In this document: positions 18,468 to 27,747 of the stretch, piece after piece
Layout of the letters: each line of letters opens with the position of its first letter
Numbering within the stretch: position 1 is the first letter of the stretch
Source of the DNA: an uncultured Schlesneria sp.
GTDB taxonomy: Bacteria > Planctomycetota > Planctomycetia > Planctomycetales > Planctomycetaceae
Assembly (NCBI GenBank): GCA_903871875.1
Contig: CAIQIR010000054.1
Span: forward strand, 80,801-144,800
Length of the DNA stretch: 64,000 nucleotides
Direction: 5' to 3'
The notes under the pieces: generated by a model
Database searches by the model: none
Seen by the model: only the letters and a program-made list of their open reading frames with translations
What the model was told of the DNA's origin: nothing
Translations under genes and position numbers: made by a program

Positions 18468-20072
18468 TTAAGGCGTCTCTTTTTCAATTTGCTGCAAGGT
18501 ATAAGTGATCGCTGATTTTAACTCGTCATCATCGGTCGCCTGCTGCAATCGTCGAAGTTCGTCGCGTGACCGTTTTGCATAAGGTCCAATCTCGCCGAGA
18601 GCATAGACCGCTCCCGCTTGGACCTTGGGCACTCGATCGTGTGTGGCGATGATCAGCGCCTGCACCGCTTCGGGAGACTCGGGTGCCAGTTCGGCCAGCG
18701 AATAGGCGGTCAGCCAGCGAAGATTTTCGTCTTTATCTTTCAAACAGGCCAACAAGGTCTGTAACGCGGGATGCGCAAATTCTTCATGTCGGATCAGTAC
18801 TTCGGCTGCCCGAAGCCGAACTTGGCCATCGCGATCGTGAAGGCTTTCTGCCAGGGCCGTTAACACGTCGTTCGCTTGTGGTCCCATTTCGCCCAGTACG
18901 GCAGTACCGAACGAACGCAGACTGGCATCGCGAGATTTCAGAGATTGGGTGACGACCGAAATGGACTCGGCAGAGGTGATGTCCAATCGAGCCATGGCCA
19001 ACGCCGAATGAACTCGCACGAAGGCGTCCTCATGATTGAGCATCTTACGCAGCAGAGGTGCAGCGGCCGCCGCTTCGCGCCCCAATTGACCGATTCGATG
19101 CAGCCCCTGCTTCAACGATTCGGAATCGTTGGCATCGAGGCCTTTCAGCAGATCGCGTAACTCGCCGTCGGCATCGGGACAAAGGGCGACCATTCCCTGC
19201 CCGGCTTCTGAACGATTCGATTTCGGCTTCGCATCACTGGAGGAATGTTCAGTCGAATCTTCCGTCCAACTTTCTTTCGAATCTGCGGTCTCTGATTTGT
19301 CGCTGATCGGCTCGGCCGTTTTACCTTTCCCCTTTTCGAGGGTTGCGAACGGCGATTCTAATTCTTCCTCGAAAGATTCGGCGACGCTGGCCGACTTGAT
19401 CGGTTTTGATTCTGCGGGTGTAGAATTCGCGGTCGAGTCCGTGTCGGCCCAATCGGTCAGTTCGTCGCTTTGAGCAGTCTTGATTTCTTCTTTTTTGACC
19501 TGAACGACACTCTTCTTGGGGGAAACTTCGTCATCCCCAAATGGATCTGCTTCTTCGACCGGATCCTTGCGGATGGCGACTTTCTTCAGTTTGTCTGGCG
19601 CGGCTTCGGTCCGGTCCGCTGCGGCGACCAATTCGTCATCAGGATTCTGAACGACCGGTTTGGATTTGGGTTTAACGGGCTTGGCAGCTTTCGCGTCGGC
19701 GACCTGCGTCAATTCATTTTTGTTTTTGTCAGCTGCGGAGGTATCGGAAGGCTTCTTTTTCTTCAGACGGTCAGCCGCGGTGTATTTTTCGTGTTCCGCA
19801 TCGACCGTCCTGGGCTTGGACTTTTTGGCGACTTTGCTGTCATCGGAATCCGTGGACTTGCCATCGACAGTGGTCTTGGACGGCTTTTTCTTCGCAGTTT
19901 TGTCCGTGGATTTCTTGTCGGTTGCGGCGATTTGCTCGTCTTTTTCCTTCTTGGCTGTGCTCTTCTTCGCGGGCTTCTTAGCGAGCCAGGCGCTCGTCGA
20001 AGAACATCCGCTCAGATCACCGACCATTGCGGCCAACAATAACAGTCCGAAGGGGTGATACCACTTGTTCAT
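18468..20072 (-). CDS. HEAT-repeat lipoprotein with long Lys/Ser/Asp-rich linker
   Basis: A 534-residue predicted lipoprotein: signal peptide with lipobox LSGC, lipid Cys at residue 23. Residues about 25-310 are a low-complexity, highly charged linker rich in Lys, Ser, Asp, Glu and Thr (repeated KKS, DKK, KPK-type runs). From about 320 the protein becomes a regular HEAT/PBS-lyase-like repeat solenoid (units such as DAFVRVHSALAMARL, DGQVRLRAAEVLIRH, DENLRWLTAYSLAEL, VPKVQAGAVYALGEIG). No catalytic motif. Probably a tethered protein-interaction scaffold held at some distance from the membrane by the linker. The linker is likely disordered. Own promoter expected in the 403-base gap upstream. Confidence 0.85.
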   Translation of the reverse strand: MNKWYHPFGLLLLAAMVGDLSGCSSTSAWLAKKPAKKSTAKKEKDEQIAATDKKSTDKTAKKKPSKTTVDGKSTDSDDSKVAKKSKPRTVDAEHEKYTAADRLKKKKPSDTSAADKNKNELTQVADAKAAKPVKPKSKPVVQNPDDELVAAADRTEAAPDKLKKVAIRKDPVEEADPFGDDEVSPKKSVVQVKKEEIKTAQSDELTDWADTDSTANSTPAESKPIKSASVAESFEEELESPFATLEKGKGKTAEPISDKSETADSKESWTEDSTEHSSSDAKPKSNRSEAGQGMVALCPDADGELRDLLKGLDANDSESLKQGLHRIGQLGREAAAAAPLLRKMLNHEDAFVRVHSALAMARLDITSAESISVVTQSLKSRDASLRSFGTAVLGEMGPQANDVLTALAESLHDRDGQVRLRAAEVLIRHEEFAHPALQTLLACLKDKDENLRWLTAYSLAELAPESPEAVQALIIATHDRVPKVQAGAVYALGEIGPYAKRSRDELRRLQQATDDDELKSAITYTLQQIEKETP

Positions 20073-20475
20073 GTCACAACCTTGTGAACCGCGCTCAGCG
20101 GTCGGTAAAACGCCGTGGTGAGCCTATGCCAACCCGGCGTCACGAGTGAAATCAGACGATTACTCTCGAAGTATCGGTTGCAACGGTCGCAAGAATTCAA
20201 CCGATCAATTTCAGATCGTTGAGATCGGCAGAAATGGCGGCAAGGGCCGTCGACGTAAACTGCTGGCGGACAAGAATCCGCGGAGCGACACACGTCGCCG
20301 GGACGGCAAAGTCTCGGAATGGTGGACAAACGGTGGTGGTGAGTGGCCCCGTCGCTTGGCGGGAACTGACGTGCAGCATCAGCAACGGTCGTTCGTGGCC
20401 AGAAAACAAGTTCGCCAAATACATCAGAACGTGCTGTGGAGGAATCTGACGTCCAGCCAACAGGCGGATCCTTCT
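20073..20475. other. 403-base intergenic region
   Basis: Lies between the KDPG aldolase gene and the lipoprotein gene, both on the minus strand. No gene, repeat or clear terminator is visible; it presumably carries the lipoprotein promoter. Open frames on both strands here have no protein-like composition. Confidence 0.4.
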
Positions 20476-21120
20476 TCAACCGCGCGCTTGCTTCATCAGC
20501 TGCACATATTCACTTGCCAGTTGGCGGATCCGGGCGAAGTCTCCGCGTTCCAGGGCGTCTTTTTCGACCAATTGGCTGCCCAATCCCACCGCACACGCAC
20601 CCGCTTTGACGAAATCGCGCAGCGTCTGCTGATTGACACCACCGGTGGGCATCATGCGAACTTGAGGCAACGGGCCTTTCAACGCTTTCAAATAGGGGGC
20701 GCCGCCGATATCGGCAGGAAAGAGTTTGACCACATCGGCACCGGCCTCCCAGGCCGTGACGATTTCGGTGGGAGTATACGCGCCGGGCATCACCAGTTTG
20801 TCGTAGCGATGGGCCAGTTTGATCACGTCCAGGTTGACGCACGGAGAAACCAGAAATTCGGCGCCCGCCAGCAAGGCCGTCCGCGCCGTTTCGGGATCAA
20901 GGACGGTTCCCGCACCCAGCAGTACTTTGTTTCCCAGTTCCTTGCGAACGGCCGAAATGACTTCGACGACACCGGGCGTGGTAAAGGTCACCTCGATGAT
21001 ATCGATCCCACCGTCGAGCAACGCGCGAGCGACGCTGACCAGCTGCTCATTCGAAGACGCTCGAATAATGGCGACGATTCCGCTATTCAGAACCCGTTGT
21101 AGATCATCATGTCGACTCAT
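20476..21120 (-). CDS. eda: KDPG/KHG aldolase (Eda)
   Basis: Bifunctional 4-hydroxy-2-oxoglutarate/2-dehydro-3-deoxy-phosphogluconate aldolase, 214 residues, the normal length. Signature blocks: IVAIIRASS at the N-terminus, DIIEVTFTTPG with the substrate-binding Thr, LLGAGTVLDPE, and the Schiff-base Lys in GADVVKLFPADIGG, followed by MMPTGGVNQQTLRDF. Cleaves KDPG to pyruvate and glyceraldehyde-3-phosphate. AAGGTGA precedes the ATG. It is not in the sugar-acid island but could serve the same 2-keto-3-deoxy acids after phosphorylation; no KDG kinase is seen in the window. Confidence 0.93.
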   Translation of the reverse strand: MSRHDDLQRVLNSGIVAIIRASSNEQLVSVARALLDGGIDIIEVTFTTPGVVEVISAVRKELGNKVLLGAGTVLDPETARTALLAGAEFLVSPCVNLDVIKLAHRYDKLVMPGAYTPTEIVTAWEAGADVVKLFPADIGGAPYLKALKGPLPQVRMMPTGGVNQQTLRDFVKAGACAVGLGSQLVEKDALERGDFARIRQLASEYVQLMKQARG

Positions 21121-21267
21121 GCGTTGTCACCTTGATTGACCGAAAGAAGCGAGTTCAGAATCTGAGACGACCCTTCGCCTCATACTGATCAAGAAGTCGG
21201 GTCTCGTCTATTAAGCGACAACACGTGAAGAGATCCGCGCGGCTGTCGTTTTCCTTGGCATTTTCGT

Positions 21268-21759
21268 TCAGGCCTGTGCCGAGAATCGTTCGGCATATTC
21301 CAGCACCCATTGATCGATCACATCCCGAAACGCATCAATGTCGATTTGAGTCAATTGCTGGAAGTGGGAACGGCTGAGTACTTCTTTATTACGGATGGCC
21401 CCGCGCGCCACCAGTTCCACGATGCGTGTCGGCGAGTATGGCCGGATCAGCATCTCGACGTGACTATAATAGTGGGCCAGCCCTTTGGCGCCGGCAGCAC
21501 CGGGAGCCAGATCGTCTCGGCGGATGCGAGCGCCCCAGCCATCAGCCGACATCAGGATTTCGTAGTCAAAGCCTGGAAAGTAATCAGCCAGTCTGCGCAA
21601 GCAGGCCTCGATATGCTCGGAGAGCTCGAGACGTGACTTGGAATGGATGTTTTTGCACTCTTCTTCCGTCATCGCGCGAAGAGCCCGTTCGCGGCTTTCC
21701 GCATCGCGTTGACGCTGGCCTCGTTCAATGGCCCTTTCCAGTCGTTGGTCGAAGTTCAT
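21268..21759 (-). CDS. Hypothetical protein, soluble, helical
   Basis: About 163 residues, not recognised. The N-terminal 40 residues are a strongly charged helix (MNFDQRLERAIERGQRQRDA), followed by a mixed alpha/beta part with FDYEILMSADGWGARIRRDD, HYYSHVEMLIRPYSP and a long helix near the end. No signal, membrane segment or known motif. ATG at 21759 is chosen because what lies upstream (to 21858) does not look like the same protein; ATGs at 21777/21774 are alternatives. Stand-alone gene on the minus strand, 147 bases before eda. Confidence 0.7.
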   Translation of the reverse strand: MNFDQRLERAIERGQRQRDAESRERALRAMTEEECKNIHSKSRLELSEHIEACLRRLADYFPGFDYEILMSADGWGARIRRDDLAPGAAGAKGLAHYYSHVEMLIRPYSPTRIVELVARGAIRNKEVLSRSHFQQLTQIDIDAFRDVIDQWVLEYAERFSAQA

Positions 21760-22183
21760 GAATTGTCCCGCCATCATTGAGAATTGCCCATCGGCTGCTG
21801 CTATCACGATTCTATGGTGATTGGCAACAACTTTGAACCACGTGCCGATCGGAATCATCCGCTCGTAACAGAATTGATCGAAGATTCCGGCGGAAATCCG
21901 CTCCCCGTCGGCAGGGCCAAGGCTGGACCTTCGGACAAACCAAACCTACAACTGCAGATGTCGGTGGGTGTAAAGCCTACAATTCCCGTCGGCAGAATCC
22001 GCCGATCGAGTTCGATTCTTAATTGATTCAAGTCCGCTCAACGATAAGGTACGGTACTTGCTTGAGATGTTTGCTCGTTGAAAGCAGCTCGCTTGCGTGA
22101 CTGGGAGGGCGAAAGAAGTCATCGAAGGAATCGAAAGGAGAATGTTTCCGGACGGAAACTCGCAAGACCGGCAATAAGGGACG
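21760..22183. other. Intergenic region between divergent genes
   Basis: 424 bases separating the minus-strand unknown from the plus-strand small membrane protein; divergent promoters are expected here. I see no gene, RNA or strong hairpin. Confidence 0.4.
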
Positions 22184-22603
22184 ATGATGATTGACTGGAA
22201 TCGACTCTATCACTACCAGCAAGCCATGACCGTATGGCAGTGGTGTGTGGTGATTCTGGTGGTCTCTTCCGCAATCTGGTTGATTGTCTGGTTGAGGTCT
22301 TATTTTCGCGAAGATGCCGACGATGCGGATCAAACGATGGAAATGCTGACACAGTTCCGCGATTTGCACCAGGAGGGTGGCCTCTCGGACGACGAGTTCC
22401 GATTAATCAGGAGCCGCCTGACACGTAGTGCTCAGGAGGCTCTAGTGGCAGACCGGACCAAACCGAATGAGATGTCGGGCGAACTGGCTCCCCCCCGTTC
22501 GAAGGATTCGTTGGACGAAGCACCTGGTCAATCAACTGCCCAGCACGCAATTACGGAACAAGATGTAAAGTCCGAACGGATGTCGGACAACGGAACGGAA
22601 TAG
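22184..22603 (+). CDS. Small membrane protein with C-terminal helical (SHOCT-like) segment
   Basis: 139 residues. One membrane segment at about residues 18-37 (WQWCVVILVVSSAIWLIVWL), then a charged helix and FRDLHQEGGLSDDEFRLIRS, which has the layout of a SHOCT-type short C-terminal motif (Gly-x-hydrophobic-Ser-x-x-Glu-Phe). The remaining 60 residues are polar and likely disordered. Located 106 bases upstream of clpX and on the same strand. Function unknown; a membrane adaptor for the protease machinery is a possibility only from position. Confidence 0.75.
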   Translation: MMIDWNRLYHYQQAMTVWQWCVVILVVSSAIWLIVWLRSYFREDADDADQTMEMLTQFRDLHQEGGLSDDEFRLIRSRLTRSAQEALVADRTKPNEMSGELAPPRSKDSLDEAPGQSTAQHAITEQDVKSERMSDNGTE

Positions 22604-22709
22604 ACAAGCAAATTCCATTTGCAAATCAAGAGCCAGGGACGCGCCGCTTGCTTTCACACCAGTGTTACACACCGAAAAAGTTCAATCGGCAGCGTTGTAA
22701 GGAAAGCTG

Positions 22710-24005
22710 ATGGCCTCAGGACGCGATTTCATGTCCGCCGGTAAACGTGGGTCGACCGGCAAGAAAAACGCCAACTGTTCGTTTTGTCGCAAGAGCTACC
22801 GAGAAGTCGGGCCGCTTGTCGAGGGACCGGACGAGGTGTATATCTGCGGCGAATGCATTGAACTGTGCCAGAATATTCTGGACCAGGAAAAGCGTCGTCG
22901 GGGTGGCTCGGCAAAACTTTTCAACCGGGTTCCCAGCCCGCGAGAAATTACCGAACATCTGAATCAATACGTCATTGGTCAGGATCGCACGAAGAAGATC
23001 CTGTCCGTGGCGGTTCACAACCACTACAAGCGGCTGATGGCGACGGCCGATCTCGACAACGAAGTCGAGATCGAAAAGTCGAACATTCTGCTGATCGGTC
23101 CGACCGGTTCGGGCAAGACGCTGATGGCGAGAACGCTCGCACGGCTGTTGCAAGTGCCGTTTGCGATTGGTGATGCCACGACATTGACCGAAGCTGGCTA
23201 TGTCGGCGAAGACGTCGAGAACTTGCTGCTGAAGCTGCTGCACGCCGCCGATTTCGATATTGAATCGGCCCAACGCGGTATCGTCTTCATCGATGAAATC
23301 GACAAGATCGGCAAGACTTCTCAAAACGTCTCGATTACTCGTGATGTTTCGGGAGAAGGCGTTCAACAAGCGTTGCTCAAGATGCTCGAAGGAACGGTCG
23401 CCAATGTGCCGCCACAGGGAGGTCGCAAGCATCCCGAACAGCAGTACATCCAGATCGACACCACGAACATCCTGTTCATCTGCGGTGGAACGTTCGTCGG
23501 GCTGGAAGACATCATTGCCAAGCGAATGGGCAAGCGAACGATCGGTTTTGGTGCGTCGAATACCGTCGATCACCAGGATACGAAGACGCGATCGGGAAAA
23601 CTGCTGGGACAAGCCTGTACCGATGATATCATCGAATACGGCATGATTCCGGAATTGGTCGGTCGATTGCCCGTCGTGAGCGCTCTGTTGCCACTGGGTG
23701 AAGAAGACTTGGTCAAGATTCTGATCGAACCGAAGAATTCGCTGGTCAAGCAGTACCAGAAGTTCTTCCAGATGGAAAACGCGGAACTGGAGTTCACACC
23801 CGACGCCTTGCGAGAAATTGCTCGCATCGCGAAAGAAAAAGACACCGGAGCCCGTGGTCTGCGTTCGGTCGTCGAAGAATCGATGTTCGAGGTGATGTAC
23901 GGTCTGCCCGACCAGGCACCCGGAAAGAAGTATGTCTTAACACCCGAAGTGATCCGCGGCGAAGCCTTGCTGCGACCGCTGGACGATTCGGCTTCCGCAG
24001 CTTGA
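22710..24005 (+). CDS. clpX: ATP-dependent Clp protease ATP-binding subunit ClpX
   Basis: Hexameric AAA+ unfoldase that feeds substrates to ClpP. 431 residues, standard size. The N-terminal zinc-binding domain has CSFC and CGECIELC (residues about 24-53); Walker A is GPTGSGKT near 130, pore loop GYVGED near 168, Walker B VFIDEID near 193, sensor/arginine region GARGLRS near 385. The ClpP-docking loop IGF is present at 278-280, so this ClpX should pair with a ClpP encoded elsewhere (no clpP in the window). AAGGAAAG is well placed before the ATG. A strong terminator follows. Confidence 0.97.
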   Translation: MASGRDFMSAGKRGSTGKKNANCSFCRKSYREVGPLVEGPDEVYICGECIELCQNILDQEKRRRGGSAKLFNRVPSPREITEHLNQYVIGQDRTKKILSVAVHNHYKRLMATADLDNEVEIEKSNILLIGPTGSGKTLMARTLARLLQVPFAIGDATTLTEAGYVGEDVENLLLKLLHAADFDIESAQRGIVFIDEIDKIGKTSQNVSITRDVSGEGVQQALLKMLEGTVANVPPQGGRKHPEQQYIQIDTTNILFICGGTFVGLEDIIAKRMGKRTIGFGASNTVDHQDTKTRSGKLLGQACTDDIIEYGMIPELVGRLPVVSALLPLGEEDLVKILIEPKNSLVKQYQKFFQMENAELEFTPDALREIARIAKEKDTGARGLRSVVEESMFEVMYGLPDQAPGKKYVLTPEVIRGEALLRPLDDSASAA

Positions 24006-24031
24006 TCTGCGGTTCAATTACGAAAAACTTG

Positions 24032-24061
24032 CAAGCCCGATCAGACTTCTGATCGGGCTTG
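24032..24061 (+). terminator. clpX terminator
   Basis: CAAGCCCGATCAGA (24032-24045) pairs with TGATCGGGCTTG (24050-24061), about 12 bp with a short loop, followed by TTTCG. It begins 27 bases after the clpX stop. The U tract is short. Confidence 0.75.
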
Positions 24062-24290
24062 TTTCGTGTGTGCGAAGGGATGGTTGTCGCCCCCTCGAAT
24101 GACGTTGGCCGGACCAGCCAATTGTGGAGCCTGAAGCGGCGCTCGGCGATCTTTCACGGTTTCGAACCCCATGTTCCGACGATGCGGGACGCGGTTGATA
24201 CCAGGAATGTTGGACGCCCCTTCACTTGGTCCATAGAATCAACGTGCGTCGCGGAAGATCGGTTCTTGTCGATGACCCGGAGATCCTCGC

Positions 24291-26558
24291 ATGTTTCGAT
24301 TCGCTCGTGTTGGCTGGCGAGTTCCTGTTTTGGTGGCCATGGCGGTCGTGGTGCGACAGTCGGCCGCCGCCGAACAGCAGCCGGATCCGCCAGCGAGCGG
24401 TGCCTCGACACCGGCTGCTGTGGCGGCAAAGGCCATCGACAAATCGATTCAGGAACTGGCTGCCAGTGCCAAGAAGTCGGTCGTCGTCGTCACGTTTACC
24501 GGACGCGACGGACAGCGTCAGGGACTGGGGGCGGGATTCATTGTTTCCAGTGACGGACTGATCGCCACGAATTTGCACGTGATTGGCGAAGCCCGTCCGA
24601 TTCACGTCGAACTGCATGACGGCAGAAAGTTTGATGTCGCCTCCGTGCAAGCCACCGAACGATCGCAGGATCTGGCCCTGCTGAAAATTGATGCCAACGA
24701 TCTGCCGGCTCTGCCGTTGGGGAATTCTGACGAACTGCAGGAAGGACAGCCCGTCATCGCAATCGGGAATCCCCTGGGGTTGGAACGTAGCGTCGTCAGC
24801 GGGATTTTGTCGGCACGCCGCGAGATTGAAGGACGTGCGATGCTGCAAATCGCCTTGCCGATCGAACGCGGCAATAGCGGTGGTCCACTGCTCGATCTTC
24901 AGGGGCGAGTCCATGGGTTGCTGACATTGAAGTCACTGAAGACCGAGAATCTGGGATTTGCGATCGCCGTCAATGCGCTCAAGCCCCTTTTGGAAAAGCC
25001 GAATCCGATCCCGATGAGTCGCTGGCTGACCATTGGCGCCATGGATCCCGACGAATGGACCGTGCTGCCCGGCGGACGCTGGCGGCAACGGGCCGGACAG
25101 ATCGTCGTTGATGGTCGTGGGGGCGGATTTGGTGGCCGCGCCCTGTGCCTGGCCAAAGAAGCGCCGCCCGCTGTCCCGTACGAAGTCACCGTCCAGGTGA
25201 AGTATTCGCCCGCCGATGGAGCTGCCGGATTGGTGTTTCATGCCGACGGCGGCGACAAGCATTACGGCTTCTATCCCAGTAACGGCAACGTCCGACTCAG
25301 TCGATTCGACGGACCCGATGTCTATTCTTGGGCCGTGCTTCGCGAAACTCGTTCGGCGGCCTTGAAACGCGAGGGCTGGAATTCGTTGAAGGTTCGTGTC
25401 GAGGCGGAACGAGTTCTGTGCTATCTGAACGGAGAACAGGTGTTTGACGTCCAAGACACCACCTACAACGCGGGGCTGGTGGGATTATGCAAATTCCGCC
25501 AGACAGAAGCCGAATTCAAAGGGTTTCACGTCGGCAAAACCGTGGAGGAGCCGCGTCCTGCCACCGGACTGCTAGAGCGAGTCGTTCAAACGATCGAGGG
25601 GCTGACTTCCGACGACGCTTCGGTGGCCACGGCCATTCAACGCCTGGCACAGGAAGAAGCGGTCGTGGTCGAGACGTTGGAGCAGCAAGCCAAGGCGCTG
25701 GAGACACGTGCCACTCGGCTCCGCCGGCTGGCTGCCGATGTGCATACGCAGCAGACGCTGCTGGAACTGCAGCGTCTACTCAAAGAGCCTTCGCTGGATC
25801 TGCTGCGCGCCGCGCTGTTGATCGCCAAATTGGATAACCCCGAATTGGAAATCGACGCCTACGTTCGACAGGTACAGCGACATGCGAAACGCGTTCGCGA
25901 AGGATTGGGCGAAGGAGCCAGCGAAGCAACGCGACTGGCGGCACTCAATCATTATCTGTTCGAAGAACAAGGTTTTCACGGCAGTCGCACAGACTATAGC
26001 CATCGCTCGAACAGCTACATCAATGAAGTGTTGGATGATCGCGAAGGGTTGCCGATCACGCTGTCGGTGCTGTACATCGAAATCGCCAAGCAATTAGATC
26101 TGAACGTGGTTGGTGTCGGCATGCCCAGTCATTTTCTGGCGCGGCATGAACCGAAAATTGGTGAAACGCAATTGGTCGATGTGTTTGATCGTGGTCGTCC
26201 GTTAACACCCGCCGAAGCTCAAGCGACATGCGAAGAACTGAGCGGTTTGCCGTGGCAGGATTCGTTCCTCGGTTCGATTACTCCTCAGGCGACGCTGGAA
26301 CGAATGCTGCGAAACCTTTTCCATGCGGCGACGGAATCGCAAGAGGCTGAACAGATGCTGCGGTACACTCAGGCGGTACTCGTCATTAATCCCGACTCGG
26401 CGCAGGATCATCTCAATCTGGGAAAGTTGTCCTACTATACGCAGCGCTTGCAGCAAGCGCAGACCGAAGTCGTATGGCTGACGACTCACGAGTCCAATAT
26501 CAGTCATGTTGAGGTGGAAGAATTGGCGCGGGCCATTGCACGTGACTCACAGAAGTGA
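24291..26558 (+). CDS. Secreted trypsin-like protease fused to jelly-roll, SirB1/transglutaminase-like and TPR regions
   Basis: 755 residues. Signal peptide (1-27); HtrA/DegP-like protease with triad His96 (TNLHVI), Asp127 (SQDLALL) and Ser196 (RGNSGGPL), but no PDZ domain. Residues about 255-420 resemble the 3-keto-disaccharide hydrolase/DUF1080-type jelly roll (AAGLVFHADGGDKHYGFYPS, WNSLKVRVEAERVLCYLNGE). After a helical coil (440-530), residues about 560-660 match the SirB1 N-terminal domain (NSYINEVLDDREGLPITLSV, GVGMPSHFLAR), a transglutaminase-like fold, and the last ~90 residues are TPR-like. I have not seen this order described. Probably a periplasmic protease that binds carbohydrate or cell-wall ligands. 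Downstream glycosyltransferase gene is only 34 bases away. Confidence 0.85.
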   Translation: MFRFARVGWRVPVLVAMAVVVRQSAAAEQQPDPPASGASTPAAVAAKAIDKSIQELAASAKKSVVVVTFTGRDGQRQGLGAGFIVSSDGLIATNLHVIGEARPIHVELHDGRKFDVASVQATERSQDLALLKIDANDLPALPLGNSDELQEGQPVIAIGNPLGLERSVVSGILSARREIEGRAMLQIALPIERGNSGGPLLDLQGRVHGLLTLKSLKTENLGFAIAVNALKPLLEKPNPIPMSRWLTIGAMDPDEWTVLPGGRWRQRAGQIVVDGRGGGFGGRALCLAKEAPPAVPYEVTVQVKYSPADGAAGLVFHADGGDKHYGFYPSNGNVRLSRFDGPDVYSWAVLRETRSAALKREGWNSLKVRVEAERVLCYLNGEQVFDVQDTTYNAGLVGLCKFRQTEAEFKGFHVGKTVEEPRPATGLLERVVQTIEGLTSDDASVATAIQRLAQEEAVVVETLEQQAKALETRATRLRRLAADVHTQQTLLELQRLLKEPSLDLLRAALLIAKLDNPELEIDAYVRQVQRHAKRVREGLGEGASEATRLAALNHYLFEEQGFHGSRTDYSHRSNSYINEVLDDREGLPITLSVLYIEIAKQLDLNVVGVGMPSHFLARHEPKIGETQLVDVFDRGRPLTPAEAQATCEELSGLPWQDSFLGSITPQATLERMLRNLFHAATESQEAEQMLRYTQAVLVINPDSAQDHLNLGKLSYYTQRLQQAQTEVVWLTTHESNISHVEVEELARAIARDSQK

Positions 26559-26592
26559 CGCGTGCTGATTAACGAGAGAGGCTTGGCCATTG

Positions 26593-27747
26593 GTGTCGGA
26601 TCTGCCTGTTCCCCGCGTGGCGCTGTTATTCGAGTATGCCACGTTAAACGGTGGTGAACGTTCCATGCTGGCTGCCTTGGACTGGCTGCAACAGCAAAAG
26701 ACTCGGTTTGAGTTTGTTGCGATTGCCGCTCCGACCGGACGTCTGGCAGACGCCCTACAAGAACGAGGAATTGCCGTTCGGGGCTGGTCGCCGCGAGATG
26801 CTCATCAAGATCGTCGTTCGGCGAGTGACATCGAATCGTCGCTGCATGAGGTTGTCAGCTCGCTGCAGCCGCATTTGCTGCATGCCAATTCGCTCGCGAT
26901 GGGACGTTTGGTCGGACGTCTGGCCGATCGTCTCGACATACCGACGACGACCCATTTGCGCGACATTATCAAGCTCAGTTCCGCCGCAGTAGCGGATCTG
27001 AACCGCAATGCCAGGCTTGTGGCTGTATCGAAGGCAACACGCGATTTCCACGTTGCACAAGGCATTCGGGACTCGCAAGTCGCCGTCGTCACAAACGGCA
27101 TCGACTTGGAACAATTCCGGCCGCGAACATCCGTGGGCCGTCTCCATGAGGAATTGGGACTGCCGTATCCAGGGGCCAAGCTGGTGGCGACGATCGGTCA
27201 AATTGGGCTTCGTAAGGGACAAGACGTCCTGGCCGCAGCCGCTGCTGCGATTGTTGGCCAGGTGCCAGACGCTCACTTTGTTTTGATCGGCGAAAGAACG
27301 TCTCAAAAGGAAGAGAGCATCGAATTTGAGCGGGCCGTTTCTCGCACATTTGCACTTTCCGGGCGAGTGGATCGGCTCCACCTGCTGGGACATCGAGACG
27401 ACGTTGCCACGTTGCTGAACGACGTCGATTTGCTGATCCATTCGGCGAACCAGGAACCTTTCGGACGGGTTTTGTTGGAGGCGTCCGCTGCGGCGGTGCC
27501 GATCGTGGCCACCGACGTCGGGGGTACGGCCGAGATCGTCCTCAACAACGTGACGGGACTACTCGTTCCGGCTCGCGATGCCACAGCGCTGGCGAATGCC
27601 GCCATTGCTATTTTGACCGACACGGCGAAAGCCAACCGCTTCCGACTGGCTGCTCGCGAACGTGCGGTCGAGCAATTTCCGATCGCTCTCTCAGCAGAGC
27701 GCTTAGGGAATGTCTGGAGCGGCGTCTTGGATGCGGTGATGAAATAG
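26593..27747 (+). CDS. Glycosyltransferase family 4
   Basis: 384 residues, GT-B fold. The N-terminal domain has the GGER-type entry (YATLNGGERSMLAAL) and HANSLAMGRLVGRLAD; the C-terminal donor-binding domain has VGRIGLRKGQ-like IGQIGLRKGQDVLAAA and the GT4 acidic motif EPFGRVLLEASAAAVPIVAT with DVGGTAEIV. Retaining sugar transfer from a nucleotide sugar at the cytoplasmic face is expected, probably for surface polysaccharide or glycolipid. GTG at 26593 or TTG at 26590 are both possible starts. It may be co-transcribed with the protease gene. Confidence 0.88.
   Translation: MSDLPVPRVALLFEYATLNGGERSMLAALDWLQQQKTRFEFVAIAAPTGRLADALQERGIAVRGWSPRDAHQDRRSASDIESSLHEVVSSLQPHLLHANSLAMGRLVGRLADRLDIPTTTHLRDIIKLSSAAVADLNRNARLVAVSKATRDFHVAQGIRDSQVAVVTNGIDLEQFRPRTSVGRLHEELGLPYPGAKLVATIGQIGLRKGQDVLAAAAAAIVGQVPDAHFVLIGERTSQKEESIEFERAVSRTFALSGRVDRLHLLGHRDDVATLLNDVDLLIHSANQEPFGRVLLEASAAAVPIVATDVGGTAEIVLNNVTGLLVPARDATALANAAIAILTDTAKANRFRLAARERAVEQFPIALSAERLGNVWSGVLDAVMK

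Noticed and set aside
20146..21102. Long plus-strand frame across eda
   Set aside because: Antisense shadow of the strongly supported KDPG aldolase gene.
24150..24185. GGTTTCGAACCCC resembling a tRNA T arm
   Set aside because: Flanking bases do not complete the five-pair stem and no D or anticodon arms are found upstream or downstream.
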